A DNA stretch of 47,967 bases, taken from positions 1-47,967 of the forward strand of contig JAJVHU010000001.1 of NCBI GenBank assembly GCA_022072505.1, written 5' to 3'. Under the pieces are notes generated by a model. That model saw only the letters and a program-made list of their open reading frames with translations, searched no databases and was not told the DNA's origin. The position numbers and the translations under genes were made by a program. The number at the start of each line of letters is the position of its first letter. Position 1 is the stretch's first letter. The stretch comes from Phycisphaerae bacterium (GTDB lineage: Bacteria; Planctomycetota; Phycisphaerae; UBA1845). This document shows positions 26,827 to 34,937 of the stretch, in pieces.

Positions 26827-26995
26827 TTGACACACCCCCGTGGCAAGGGTATCCATCGCACCGACGAATGCGGATATGACGCCGATTTCCAATGCGGATG
26901 TCTTCGCGCGGAACCCGGCTTCTCGAATCATGCGGCTTACACAAGCCGTGGCGCACTTCCGGGTCTGGGTTCACCCAGGCCCGGAAGTTGTTTTT
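26827..26995 (+). ncRNA. Candidate short transcript with strong terminator upstream of panC
   Basis: TTGACA at 26827-26832, 17-bp spacer, and weak TATCCA at 26850 would start RNA near 26862. A 16-bp stem with one G-U (ACTTCCGGGTCTGGGT / ACCCAGGCCCGGAAGT, 26956-26989) followed by TGTTTTT ends it near 26995, 67 bp before panC. Either a roughly 130-nt small RNA or an attenuator for panC. No known riboswitch class recognised. Confidence 0.4.
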
Positions 26996-26996
26996 A
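26956..26996 (+). terminator. Strong rho-independent terminator
   Basis: A 16-bp stem with a 2-base loop (TC), one G-T mispair, then TGTTTTTA. Oriented toward panC; the opposite strand lacks a T run. Confidence 0.75.
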
Positions 26997-27061
26997 CGCT
27001 TCCCGTGCGGCGGATAACCTGAGGGCGCCGGCCGCGAACCGGATCCGGCCAGAAAAGACGC

Positions 27062-27904
27062 GTGCAAGTCTGGAAGACCATCAACACGGCTCGTGAGGCG
27101 ATTCACGTCGGCGGCGCAGACCTGCGACCGCTCGGACTCGTCCCGACGATGGGCGCCCTGCACGAAGGACACCTCGCCCTGGTCCGCGAAGCGCGCTCGC
27201 GGTGCGCCGCGGTGATCGTCAGCGTGTTCGTCAATCCGACGCAGTTCAGCCCCGGTGAAGACTTCAGTCGCTACCCGCGCCCGTTTGATCGCGATTGCGA
27301 ACTTCTCGAAAACGAATCCGTCTGCGCCGTCTTTGCGCCGGATCCCGGCGAGATGTACGACGGCGACGCCACGACGACGGTGCAGGTCTCGGGGCTGACC
27401 GATCACCTTTGCGGTCCGTTCCGCCCCGGCCACTTCAACGGCGTCGCCACCATCGTCACCAAGCTCTTCAACGTGCTGTCGCCGGACGCCGCTTTCTTCG
27501 GTGAGAAGGATTTTCAGCAGCTTCAAGTCGTCCGGCGCGTCGTGCGCGATCTGAACCTGCCGGTCGACATCGTTCCTTGTCCCACGGTGCGGGATGCGGA
27601 CGGCGTCGCGCTGTCCAGCCGCAACGCATATCTGACGCCGCCGCAGCGCGTCCAGGCCCGAAGCCTCAGCGCCGCGTTGTTCAGCGCCAAGAACCGCATC
27701 GCCTGCGGAGTAAGCGACGTCTCAGTCCTGATCGCCGACATGCGGCGGCAGATCCTGGCCGCCGGACCTGCGCAGATCGAATACCTCGAGATCGTCGATC
27801 CGGACACGCTCAAGCCCGTCGTTCGCGCGGACCGCCCCGTGCGCATCGCGCTGGCCGTGCGGATCGGCGCGTGCCGCCTGATCGACAACGTCCCCGCCCC
27901 CTGA
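27062..27904 (+). CDS. panC: Pantothenate synthetase
   Basis: Joins pantoate and beta-alanine with ATP to make pantothenate, the coenzyme A precursor. The nucleotidyltransferase signature HEGH stands in PTMGALHEGHLALV. NPTQFSPGEDF, GEKDFQQLQVV and the KMSKS-like ALSSRN follow in order. 280 aa, the family length. It starts with GTG at 27062, 67 bp after a strong terminator, so expression depends on read-through or an internal promoter. panB and panD are not adjacent. Confidence 0.95.
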   Translation: MQVWKTINTAREAIHVGGADLRPLGLVPTMGALHEGHLALVREARSRCAAVIVSVFVNPTQFSPGEDFSRYPRPFDRDCELLENESVCAVFAPDPGEMYDGDATTTVQVSGLTDHLCGPFRPGHFNGVATIVTKLFNVLSPDAAFFGEKDFQQLQVVRRVVRDLNLPVDIVPCPTVRDADGVALSSRNAYLTPPQRVQARSLSAALFSAKNRIACGVSDVSVLIADMRRQILAAGPAQIEYLEIVDPDTLKPVVRADRPVRIALAVRIGACRLIDNVPAP

Positions 27905-27973
27905 CCGCTCGATTCCGCACGGGTTGAAGGCTGGGCTCCCGACTTTCCCGGACACAGCGGAATAAGAACGCTC

Positions 27974-28042
27974 CTGAGTCTCCATCTGACTCCGGTTGCG
28001 GGGTGTTCGAATCGCATGAACTTATGATTTGGCGTGAACCCG
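27974..28042 (+). repeat. Repeat B/E copy 3
   Basis: Begins CTGAGTCTCCATCTGACTCC (reverse complement of family E) and continues AATCGCATGAACTTATGATT as in the two copies near 16.5 kb. It is followed by a roughly 23-bp direct duplication with GCGTGAACCCGCGACGCGAT. Confidence 0.85.
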
Positions 28043-28082
28043 CGACGCGATCCTCGGGCGTGAACCCGCGACGCGATCCTGG

Positions 28083-28182
28083 CCGCCTGTTGAAGCGCGC
28101 GCGATCGGGCTTTGTGATGCCAGTTTTTCCCGGTGAAATTCGCGTCCCGGAAGGACGCGCTACCCTTTTTCAACGGGCTGCT
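28083..28182 (-). mobile_element. MITE-like element, copy 2
   Basis: Opposite orientation to copies 1 and 4. Terminal repeats are CCGCCTGTTGAAG and TTTTTCAACGGGCTG. The central palindrome is GCGTCCCGGAAGGACGC. About 100 bp. Confidence 0.75.
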
Positions 28183-28194
28183 GGGGCGCGACCC

Positions 28195-28520
28195 GCGGGG
28201 AAGAGTCGGCGGAATGTGTTGTGCCCCGAAGGATCATCCGGAAGTCCTAGCCCCGAAGGATCATCCGAGGGTCTCAGCCCCGGAAGGGGCGCTGGAAAAC
28301 AGCCCAGCACGCCAGTGCTGGGAAGCCCGCGCGACGGAAACGAAGTCCCGGAGGGACGGAAGAAGCCCCGCAAAAACGCAAGCCCCTCGGTGGCACGCGC
28401 CGAGGCTCCTCCGGGGCGTCAGGGCGCGCCGCGTCGTTATCCTCAAGACCGTCAGGATGCCGCGCACCGGAATCAGACGGGGACTCAGAAGAACGCTTCC
28501 TTACGGGCGCGGCTCGGTTA
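28195..28520 (+). repeat. Repeat mosaic G-E-F, copy 2
   Basis: Repeat G (28195-28382) includes an internal duplication of CCCCGAAGGATCATCCG and the CCAGCAC-GCCA-GTGCTGG hairpin. It is followed by repeat E (28465-28488) and repeat F in reverse (28490-28520). The order E-F matches that at 16161-16216. No gene lies in 27905-28742. Confidence 0.8.
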
Positions 28521-28742
28521 AGTTCGCGGCGATCCCCCTCGACCGAGCATCGTGCCTCCGGCAAGATGCATCCCGGAATTCGACCGCAGCGCCGGCGGAA
28601 TTAACAATGCCGACAACACAACCGCGCGCGCCCGTCGCCGGCATATCAAACGCCGGACGAAGCAAAACGCCGCGCGGCGCCTGTCGCGACACGCGGCGAG
28701 TCAAAAATCTTCTCCCGAGTCTTCTACTGCCGCGCCGATCCG

Positions 28743-30122
28743 TCACTCGCACTCTTCGCCGTTAGCGCCGCTTGTTCCGGCAGACCCAGGAGTGCTCGTT
28801 CCTATGTTGCCTGGCGCCCCGTTCGTACCCGCGTCCCCGCCTGCCGAACCCGCTCCTCCAATGCCGCCGGTACCGGGGACTCCTCCCATTGCACCGCCGA
28901 GGCTTCCGCCAGTACCCCCATTTCCCGGGCCGTCACCGTCTCCGCCATTACCTCCGTTGCCTCCATGCCCCCCCTGTCCATTTCCGCCATTGCCGCCCCT
29001 TCCACCGTCGCCTCCATCCGCCTCAGTTCCGTATCCGGTGCCGCCCTTTCCGCCCTTCCCTCCTGCACCCCCAACACCGGCCCCGCCATTTCCGCCTGTC
29101 GCTCCGCTGCCTCCGGTACAGTTGCCCGGCGGACCACAGTCGCAACAGTCGCCGCCCGCACCGCCCGGTCCGCCGCTTCCGCCGGTTCCGTGACCGCCGT
29201 GGCCGCCGGCGCCTCCATTGCCACCGTGACCGAACGGCGAGGTGCCATTGCCTCCATCCCCGCCAGCGCCGCCGGAACCGCCAGTCGCTGCTGCCCCATT
29301 GCCGCCGGTGTCCGTCGAAGACATGCAGTTGCCCGCGGTTTCCCCGCCACTGCCGTTCTCGCCCGAGTTGTTGGCTCCGTTTGAACCGGGAGGTCCATCC
29401 GCGCCGTTGTCAGTCGTCGTGTCGCCCCCCCCATCACCATCGCCGACGCCGCCCGGCGAGTACCCGGCGAACCAGGCATTGCCGCCGTTCCCGCCCGATC
29501 CCGCGTCGATCAGTCCGGACGCCGCGTCGCCGTCGCCGCCCCGGCCTCCCGCGCCGCCGACGATCGCAACATCGGCAACCCGCGCGCTGATCACCACGTC
29601 TCCCCCGTCACCGCCGCGGCCTCCCGCGCCGCCGGCGCCGCCCGACGCGCCGAAGACCGGGTCCGCGCTCGTGATCCGCGGTGCGACGAGCCGGATGTCG
29701 CCCCCGTTCCCGCCGACCGCTCCCGTCGTGGTTCCGGCTCCTCCGGCTCCGGCGGACATGCGACCGTGAACCGCGATCGACGCTTTCGACCGCAGTTCAA
29801 CGCTCGCCCCGTGCGGAATCAGTCCGCCGGCCCTGGTCACGCCGCGCAGCGTCCCCCGGATGACGATCGGACCGCCGCACTCGATCACCACGTCGTCCGC
29901 GACTTCGACCACCTCATGCGCGCCGACCGTGAACGACTCCGCCACGACGCGCCCCGAAATCCGACGCACCGCCTCCCCGTCACCGCCCCGGCGCTCCCGC
30001 ACCGCCCGACCCGGCGCCGCGGCCCACGCCCACGCACACGGAACCGCGAAAACGAAGAACACCCTCCCAGACAAGAAGGACACCCTCCCAGACAAGAATG
30101 AGGACGGACGCTTACGTGACAT
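28743..30122 (-). CDS. Secreted glycine-rich (PGRS-like) protein
   Basis: 459 aa. A hydrophobic signal (VFFVFAVPCAWAWAAA) ends near residue 38. A beta-rich domain follows (FTVGAHEVVEVADDVVIECG, residues about 65-150). More than 250 residues of GGxGG and NGG repeats follow, interrupted by one Cys cluster (DCCDCGPPGNC), and the protein ends GANGEECE. The ATG at 30122 has AGGAG 6 bases upstream, better than the ATG two codons earlier. The promoter and leader are described under 30148-30270. Likely extracellular or cell-surface; resembles mycobacterial PE_PGRS repeats in composition only. No enzymatic motif. Confidence 0.75.
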   Translation of the reverse strand: MSRKRPSSFLSGRVSFLSGRVFFVFAVPCAWAWAAAPGRAVRERRGGDGEAVRRISGRVVAESFTVGAHEVVEVADDVVIECGGPIVIRGTLRGVTRAGGLIPHGASVELRSKASIAVHGRMSAGAGGAGTTTGAVGGNGGDIRLVAPRITSADPVFGASGGAGGAGGRGGDGGDVVISARVADVAIVGGAGGRGGDGDAASGLIDAGSGGNGGNAWFAGYSPGGVGDGDGGGDTTTDNGADGPPGSNGANNSGENGSGGETAGNCMSSTDTGGNGAAATGGSGGAGGDGGNGTSPFGHGGNGGAGGHGGHGTGGSGGPGGAGGDCCDCGPPGNCTGGSGATGGNGGAGVGGAGGKGGKGGTGYGTEADGGDGGRGGNGGNGQGGHGGNGGNGGDGDGPGNGGTGGSLGGAMGGVPGTGGIGGAGSAGGDAGTNGAPGNIGTSTPGSAGTSGANGEECE

Positions 30123-30147
30123 CGCCATCTCCTGTCGAAGCTTCAGG

Positions 30148-30270
30148 GAAGGGAAGGGAAGGGAAGGGAAGGGAAGGGATCACGCGATCCCGAAACCGCA
30201 TCCCGATCCGGCGACCTTCCGCAACGCCTATGCCGATAATATACCACGCCGTTCACAAGCCGTCAAGGAA
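30148..30270 (-). promoter_or_regulatory. Promoter/leader cassette 1 with AAGGG microsatellite
   Basis: Minus strand: TTGACG (30266-30261), 17-bp spacer, TATATT (30243-30238), then a roughly 85-nt leader ending in seven CCCTT units just before the ribosome site of the glycine-rich gene. The same cassette, with eight units, lies at 33063-33193. Between them only a few bases differ. Confidence 0.85.
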
Positions 30271-30343
30271 AATCCCAAGAGAATCCAACCGAGTTCGATC
30301 TTGGTGCGACACGCAGTCAACACCATCAGGAGACGCTTTCCAC

Positions 30344-31015
30344 TTATGCCACTACTTCCGCCCGTTCTGTGATCTCGGCTGCCGCCGGGACCGATGCACC
30401 GCACTCGGGGCATTGCGGACCGGGAAGCCCCTGCCGCGGGTATCCGCAATGCAAGCACAAACCGAGACGCCCTCGGCGTCGCCGACGCAACCATGCGTGA
30501 ACCCTTGCGACCGCCACCCAAAGCGGCCATATGCCCGTCACGGTAGGAACAACCCACCAACGCAAAAACGTGATCTCGATGGTGGATAGGCTGAGTTTCT
30601 TGACCGACGGAACGTACGTTGGGGCCGACTCATACGTATGATGCGCCTCGCGATACCACAAAACAATCATCCAGCCCTCCAGCATGAATCGGTACGTCGT
30701 GCTTTTGCCGGATGAGGAAGAATGCGTCGCCGTTCGCACGGGCGCCGCAACCTTGAATTGCATCGCGGAGCCCCACATAATCACAGATGCAAGATCCTTC
30801 GATCGCGAAGGAGAGAAAAGCTGCAATGCGCTGATTCTGAAAGGGATTCCCGTGATCGCGGAGATAGATCCCAGCACGAGGAAAACCGTCGTCAGGCACG
30901 CCAGGCCGGCGATAACGGCCTTGCGGACGTACTTGAGCCTGATGTATCGGAAAAGGGCCGATCGCACTGGCCTGGTCTCGATTCTCCCGCCCCGATCCCT
31001 TCCAGGACATCTCAC
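30344..31015 (-). CDS. Membrane protein with C-terminal zinc ribbon
   Basis: 223 aa in the longest frame. A hydrophobic helix lies at about residues 34-54 (AVIAGLACLTTVFLVLGSIS), a second possible helix near residues 148-166 (WWVVPTVTGIWPLWVAVAR), then a basic stretch and the zinc ribbon CLHCGYPRQGLPGPQCPECG. The CxxCGY...CPECG form is common at the C terminus of planctomycete membrane proteins. Start is uncertain: GTG at 31015 or GTG at 30967; neither has a strong ribosome site. It sits between the 455-aa gene and the glycine-rich gene, all minus strand. Function unknown. Confidence 0.6.
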   Translation of the reverse strand: MRCPGRDRGGRIETRPVRSALFRYIRLKYVRKAVIAGLACLTTVFLVLGSISAITGIPFRISALQLFSPSRSKDLASVIMWGSAMQFKVAAPVRTATHSSSSGKSTTYRFMLEGWMIVLWYREAHHTYESAPTYVPSVKKLSLSTIEITFLRWWVVPTVTGIWPLWVAVARVHAWLRRRRRGRLGLCLHCGYPRQGLPGPQCPECGASVPAAAEITERAEVVA

Positions 31016-31122
31016 TTCGCATCAGCGAAACGCACCGGCAGGACCAGGGATTCACCGGGGACGTCGCCGCGACTCAATGCCTCTCCATGATAACCTTCGA
31101 AGACGCCGCAAGGATCGCCCCT

Positions 31123-31225
31123 TAACAGCCTTTTGAAGAACTCGCGATTGGCCCTTGAAATGCCATTTTTCTCGGTGAGACTCGCGTCCCGGAGGGACGC
31201 GATACCCTTTCTCAACAGGCTGTCA
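31123..31225 (-). mobile_element. MITE-like element, copy 3
   Basis: Terminal repeats TAACAGCCTTTTGAAGAAC and CTCAACAGGCTGTCA, central palindrome GCGTCCCGGAGGGACGC. Its right end overlaps the last bases of the 455-aa gene and provides that gene's TGA. Confidence 0.75.
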
Positions 31226-32590
31226 GGGCTGCCTTGCAAGGTTGTGCAAGCCGGAGGAACCCTTCGCCGCGCCCTCCTTGTCCAGCACAATCTGCTTTTG
31301 CTTCTGCGTCGGAATCCTGAAAAGTTCGGGGCGCAGGCCCTTAAGGAACATCTCGTCCTGAATCGGCGCTAACAGCTCATCCCGTTCCCGCTTCAATGCC
31401 GCCAACCGGATCAGCACATCGTTCTCTTGGCTCTCTAGAAGCGGCTGGATAGCCTGCTCAATCTTCATGAGCCGCTTTGCGTGATCCTTCATGTACACAT
31501 CGGCCCGGTCTTTCCATTTCTTATGCAACTCCCACGCAGTAACGGTTTGCTCACCCTTCAGGCCGAATACTTGGATGAACCTGCGAACATACTCCTCCCA
31601 AATCGCCGGCCGCCGCGGAACGCCCGCAAGCCCCAAGTGGTCCCCACTCATCGAACTCGGGAATCGGCCTGGAAAATCACCGCGGCTGGCAGCCTCCGAC
31701 AGTCGTGCCACCTCGCTGAAGTCCAGTTCGCCGCTCGCATGGCGCTCATGGGCCTCCTGCACGGTGATGAGCGTGTCGCCATCCCAGAACTGCACCCCAC
31801 GCTGCGACTTCACCTGTGTGCCAACCGGCATCCCCATGGAGGCTGGGGTTAATGTTCTCGGGTGTTCAGGGCGATCGAACTCGGCGCGGTTGACCTCGAA
31901 CGTCATCCAGGTCTCGCCTTCCCGGATGAATTCGATGCGCTGAGGAAACCATAGGCCATCAAATTCAGCGTATGCAGTGACGGACTCATTCGTGACGTGG
32001 CCGTCTCGACCAAGTGTCACGCGCACCGGTTGATGGTCAAATGCAGGTTCCAGGTACCAATTAACCTCCGCTCCATTCTCGAATACGCCCTTTACTCTGG
32101 GCGGATATTCTTCGGCGTAAACTTCATACGAAGTCACATCTTCCAGATTCAGTTGGGCCCCGGATTCCGAGTCGAGAATGGGATTGGGGCCAAAGCCGAT
32201 GTTGCGCAGGTCATAGATCGGAGTACTTCTATCGTCAGAGACGGCGTGAATTGATGCGATCGTGGCGTCCTCCGTCCACGACCACTTCTCGCCGCTCGAA
32301 TGCGACATGAGCAAGTGGCGCGGACTATACACGTAGGGGTTGCCGATCGCCATCTCCTCGTCGATAAAGTAGCACCCGTTGTCAAATCCCTCATCCACGC
32401 GGTATTGATCCGGACCCGCGAATTGGGATCTCTGACGCCGCCGCTTTGAATTGCTGTAGACGCTGCTGAACGACCACTCGATCTCGGCCGTCTGAAAAGC
32501 GCGCCGGGCACACTCCGCCTGCTGAAGCAACTCGGGCGGTTCGCCAGAACCGAGGAGTACCAATGCGATGACTTCTGGTATTGCCAGCAT
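31223..32590 (-). CDS. Hypothetical secreted protein (455 aa)
   Basis: A short hydrophobic N terminus (MLAIPEVIALVLLGSG) could be a signal peptide. The middle is beta-rich (VYAEEYPPRVKGVFENG, FDGLWFPQRIEFIREGE), followed at about residues 370-430 by a charged helical segment (MKIEQAIQPLLESQENDVLI). No family recognised. The start has AGGAGG five bases upstream, and this ribosome site plus ATG is duplicated in tandem (32588-32621). The gene lies 55 bp downstream of the Cys-rich gene, probably in one transcript. The stop codon lies in MITE copy 3, so the present C terminus may have been created by that insertion. Confidence 0.65.
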   Translation of the reverse strand: MLAIPEVIALVLLGSGEPPELLQQAECARRAFQTAEIEWSFSSVYSNSKRRRQRSQFAGPDQYRVDEGFDNGCYFIDEEMAIGNPYVYSPRHLLMSHSSGEKWSWTEDATIASIHAVSDDRSTPIYDLRNIGFGPNPILDSESGAQLNLEDVTSYEVYAEEYPPRVKGVFENGAEVNWYLEPAFDHQPVRVTLGRDGHVTNESVTAYAEFDGLWFPQRIEFIREGETWMTFEVNRAEFDRPEHPRTLTPASMGMPVGTQVKSQRGVQFWDGDTLITVQEAHERHASGELDFSEVARLSEAASRGDFPGRFPSSMSGDHLGLAGVPRRPAIWEEYVRRFIQVFGLKGEQTVTAWELHKKWKDRADVYMKDHAKRLMKIEQAIQPLLESQENDVLIRLAALKRERDELLAPIQDEMFLKGLRPELFRIPTQKQKQIVLDKEGAAKGSSGLHNLARQP

Positions 32591-32621
32591 CTTGCCTCCT
32601 GAAACATCTTGCCTCCTGAAC
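32588..32621 (-). repeat. 17-bp tandem duplication of ribosome site and start codon
   Basis: The minus strand reads TTCAGGAGGCAAGATG twice, 17 bases apart. The two ATGs are in different frames; only the inner one (32590) opens the long gene. Confidence 0.85.
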
Positions 32622-32645
32622 CTTGCGCATCACGGCATGTCACCG

Positions 32646-33041
32646 TTACTCCCAGCACGCCTCAGGAGGTACGACGAACTGGTATTCCGGCGCAAGCTCG
32701 GTTCGGACATAATAAAGCGGATCCTCAATCTTGATGCACTCTGAATCATCCGTGCAATTGGTGCTTGTCGAAGATAGCGCGCACCGGTACTCAACGTAGC
32801 AGATCACAGACGGAGCAATGACTACCTTATAGGCATCACCCTCTATGGAAGTGCAGACGTACTCCCGAACCTCCCATTTCTTACAGTTTCCATTGTTCTC
32901 ATTGCAGTGACAGTCGTTGTCCTCATCTCCGATGCAGGGCGGGCAAGTCAGCGTTGTCGCGCACAGGTTCATCCGAACCGTGTGCGGCGCGGCTGAAGCC
33001 GGGGCGGCAAAGAGGAGCGTGATTGCAAATGTATTGATCAT
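32646..33041 (-). CDS. Secreted cysteine-rich small protein
   Basis: 131 aa. Signal peptide MINTFAITLLFAAPASAAP, cleavage near residue 17-20. The mature part has about a dozen Cys, with CPPCIGDEDNDCHCNENNGNC and CTDDSECIKIED-type spacing, and ends EACWE. This is compatible with disulfide-bonded extracellular protein. The ATG at 33041 was chosen because the longer frame reads through the pentanucleotide repeat and its promoter. First gene of a likely two-gene transcript with the 455-aa gene. No family recognised. Confidence 0.65.
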   Translation of the reverse strand: MINTFAITLLFAAPASAAPHTVRMNLCATTLTCPPCIGDEDNDCHCNENNGNCKKWEVREYVCTSIEGDAYKVVIAPSVICYVEYRCALSSTSTNCTDDSECIKIEDPLYYVRTELAPEYQFVVPPEACWE

Positions 33042-33062
33042 TTCTGCGGTCTCCACCAAGGA

Positions 33063-33193
33063 AAGGGAAGGGAAGGGAAGGGAAGGGAAGGGAAGGGAAG
33101 GGATCACGCGATCCCGAAACCGCATCCCGTCAGGCGACCTTCCGCAACACCTATGCCGATAATATACCACGCCGTTCGCAGCCGGTCAAGGAA
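33063..33193 (-). promoter_or_regulatory. Promoter/leader cassette 2 with AAGGG microsatellite
   Basis: Minus strand: TTGACC (33189-33184), 17-bp spacer, TATATT (33166-33161), leader matching cassette 1, then eight CCCTT units before the Cys-rich gene. Near-identical to 30148-30270 over more than 100 bp. Confidence 0.85.
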
Positions 33194-33293
33194 TTTCTCA
33201 GGATTTTTTTCTCCGGCCCGGGCGCAGACCGCGCCCCTCGGCGGTGCGGTGGTCGGTCAACCTGTGCAAGACGCAAAACCCCGGGGCGGCGCG

Positions 33294-34937
33294 CTACCAC
33301 TCTCCCCAGTACGCATTCTGCAACCCCGCCCAGTCGTGCAGATCGGCATCGCCGTCCAGGTCCAGATCGGCCCGAACACATTCTCCGCCGACCTCGACGC
33401 CCGGACCGGCGAGGCAGGCCGCAAGCGATGCGTGATCCGCCAGATCGGTGTCGCCGTCGCGGTCCAGGTCGCCCGTGAAGTCCGTCTGAATCGCGCGCCA
33501 GACGTCGATGATCCCGAAGCCCTCGATGTAATTCGGATCATATGAGCCCGTCGCCCGGTAGATCGTTCCGCTGCGCAGCAGGGCCGAGCGGAGCTGGGCG
33601 ATTGTCCAATCCGGATGCGCCTGCACCAGCAACGTCACCGCGGAGGCCACCAGCGGCGTCGCGCATGACGTGCCGCTCGCGGACATGTAACCCCGGTCGT
33701 CATCGGGATTGATCAGGTAGGCCACGTCTCCGCACGCCATCGCCTCGGGCTTGACCCGCCCATCCGCCGTGGGACCGTCGCTCGAGAAGCCGCCCGTTTC
33801 GCCGAAGACGTTGACCGCGCCGCACGTGAACACGTCGAAAGCGTCGGCCGGCGCGATCAAATGAGACGTCTGCGGATTGAAGTCGTGCCCGGCGTTGCCC
33901 GCCGCCGTGCAGCACGCCATGCCGTTCTCCGTCGCCACGTTCACCCCGATCGTCGTCACCGCCGTGCGCCCGTCGAGATCCTCCTGCGTGTACCAGTCGA
34001 TGTACCCCAGCGAACTGGTCGCCACGTCCACGCCGTTCTGCTCGAACCACTCCAGCGCCGCGACGTAGAAATCCTCCTCCAGCGGAACTTCCCGCGTCAC
34101 GTCTTCCGTCTTCGCCAGGTAGAACGCCGCGTCGTACGCGCCGCCGACGTAGACGTTCGGCTTGTACCCCCCGATCTCGCTCAAGATGGCCGTGCCGTGC
34201 CAATGCTGCCACGGATCGTCGCCCTGCTCCTTCTGCGTATTGCCGTCGCCGCGCACCCAGTCATATTCGCCGAGCACGTCAATCGCGTGCCCCGAGTGCG
34301 TGTACGCCTCGTGCGACCGGTGAAACCCGGTGTCGAGCACGCCGATGATCATGCCCTCGCCGGTGTAACCGGCCGAATGCGCGGAGGGGATCCCGATCTG
34401 GTGAAGCTGCTCCGAGGCGTATCCGTAGAAATCGGCTGTGCTCCCGCCTCCGTCGTCCGGAACATGCTGAACGTCACGCAACTCATGCGGCGCGGTCCGC
34501 GCCAGGGGTTGCACGCGCTCGACGCAGTTGAAGCCTTCGATCGCGCGGCGCTGACCGTCCGTCGCGTCCACGCTGACCGCGTTGACCCAGCGGCTCATCA
34601 CGCGCACCTGCGCCCCGGTCGCGCGGACCTGCGCGACGTACGCCTCCGAAACCGGAAGATCCCGCTCGTCAAACAATCCCGGCGCGGTCCGTCGCAGCTT
34701 CCGCCGCGCCACCGCCCGCGCCGGATACACGCGCTCCAGCTCGCTCAATGCGGCCCGCATCGCCTCGGGCTCGACGATCCCCTTGTCGCGGAAGAACACC
34801 CAGACCGACGTGCTCAACTCTTGCGCCGATCCGCTCATCTCGACGTGCCCCGCCTTGAACGAGGGTTCCTTCGTCGAGACGCCCGCGGCGGCAACGCTGA
34901 CGGACGCCAGCGCGAACCAGATTGGCCCCTGCATCAT
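33294..34937 (-). CDS. Secreted subtilisin-like serine peptidase (S8) with dockerin-like C terminus
   Basis: 547 aa. Signal peptide in the first 20 residues (WFALASVSVAAAG), an inhibitor-like propeptide to about residue 180, then the S8 domain. The triad is D202 in IGVLDTGFH, H247 in HWHGTA and S424 in SGTSCATP; the oxyanion Asn is N348 in AAGNAG. The last 55 residues (GDLDRDGDTDLADHASL and ADLDLDGDADLHDW) are two dockerin-type calcium-binding repeats. Likely an extracellular protease, possibly tethered by its dockerin to a cohesin-bearing partner not seen here. Divergent from the SGNH gene. Confidence 0.93.
   Translation of the reverse strand: MMQGPIWFALASVSVAAAGVSTKEPSFKAGHVEMSGSAQELSTSVWVFFRDKGIVEPEAMRAALSELERVYPARAVARRKLRRTAPGLFDERDLPVSEAYVAQVRATGAQVRVMSRWVNAVSVDATDGQRRAIEGFNCVERVQPLARTAPHELRDVQHVPDDGGGSTADFYGYASEQLHQIGIPSAHSAGYTGEGMIIGVLDTGFHRSHEAYTHSGHAIDVLGEYDWVRGDGNTQKEQGDDPWQHWHGTAILSEIGGYKPNVYVGGAYDAAFYLAKTEDVTREVPLEEDFYVAALEWFEQNGVDVATSSLGYIDWYTQEDLDGRTAVTTIGVNVATENGMACCTAAGNAGHDFNPQTSHLIAPADAFDVFTCGAVNVFGETGGFSSDGPTADGRVKPEAMACGDVAYLINPDDDRGYMSASGTSCATPLVASAVTLLVQAHPDWTIAQLRSALLRSGTIYRATGSYDPNYIEGFGIIDVWRAIQTDFTGDLDRDGDTDLADHASLAACLAGPGVEVGGECVRADLDLDGDADLHDWAGLQNAYWGEW

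Larger units (their letters stand above)
26397..27061. other. AT-richer intergenic region with DnaA-box-like site and regulatory signals
   Basis: About 665 bp with clearly lower GC from 26570 to 26830. It contains one perfect DnaA-box sequence, TTATCCACA at 26707-26715, and several TA-rich stretches. The right half contains the promoter/terminator pair described separately. No protein gene is supported. Confidence 0.5.

Noticed and set aside
26840..27022. 60-codon ORF starting GTG before panC
   Set aside because: It spans the strong terminator hairpin and lacks a ribosome site or family similarity.
26397..27061. Replication origin
   Set aside because: Only one perfect DnaA box, no dnaA/dnaN/gyr genes nearby and no cluster of boxes.
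32646..33170. Longer start for the Cys-rich gene at 33170
   Set aside because: The start would overlap the -10 box and translate the microsatellite; the ATG at 33041 begins a proper signal peptide.
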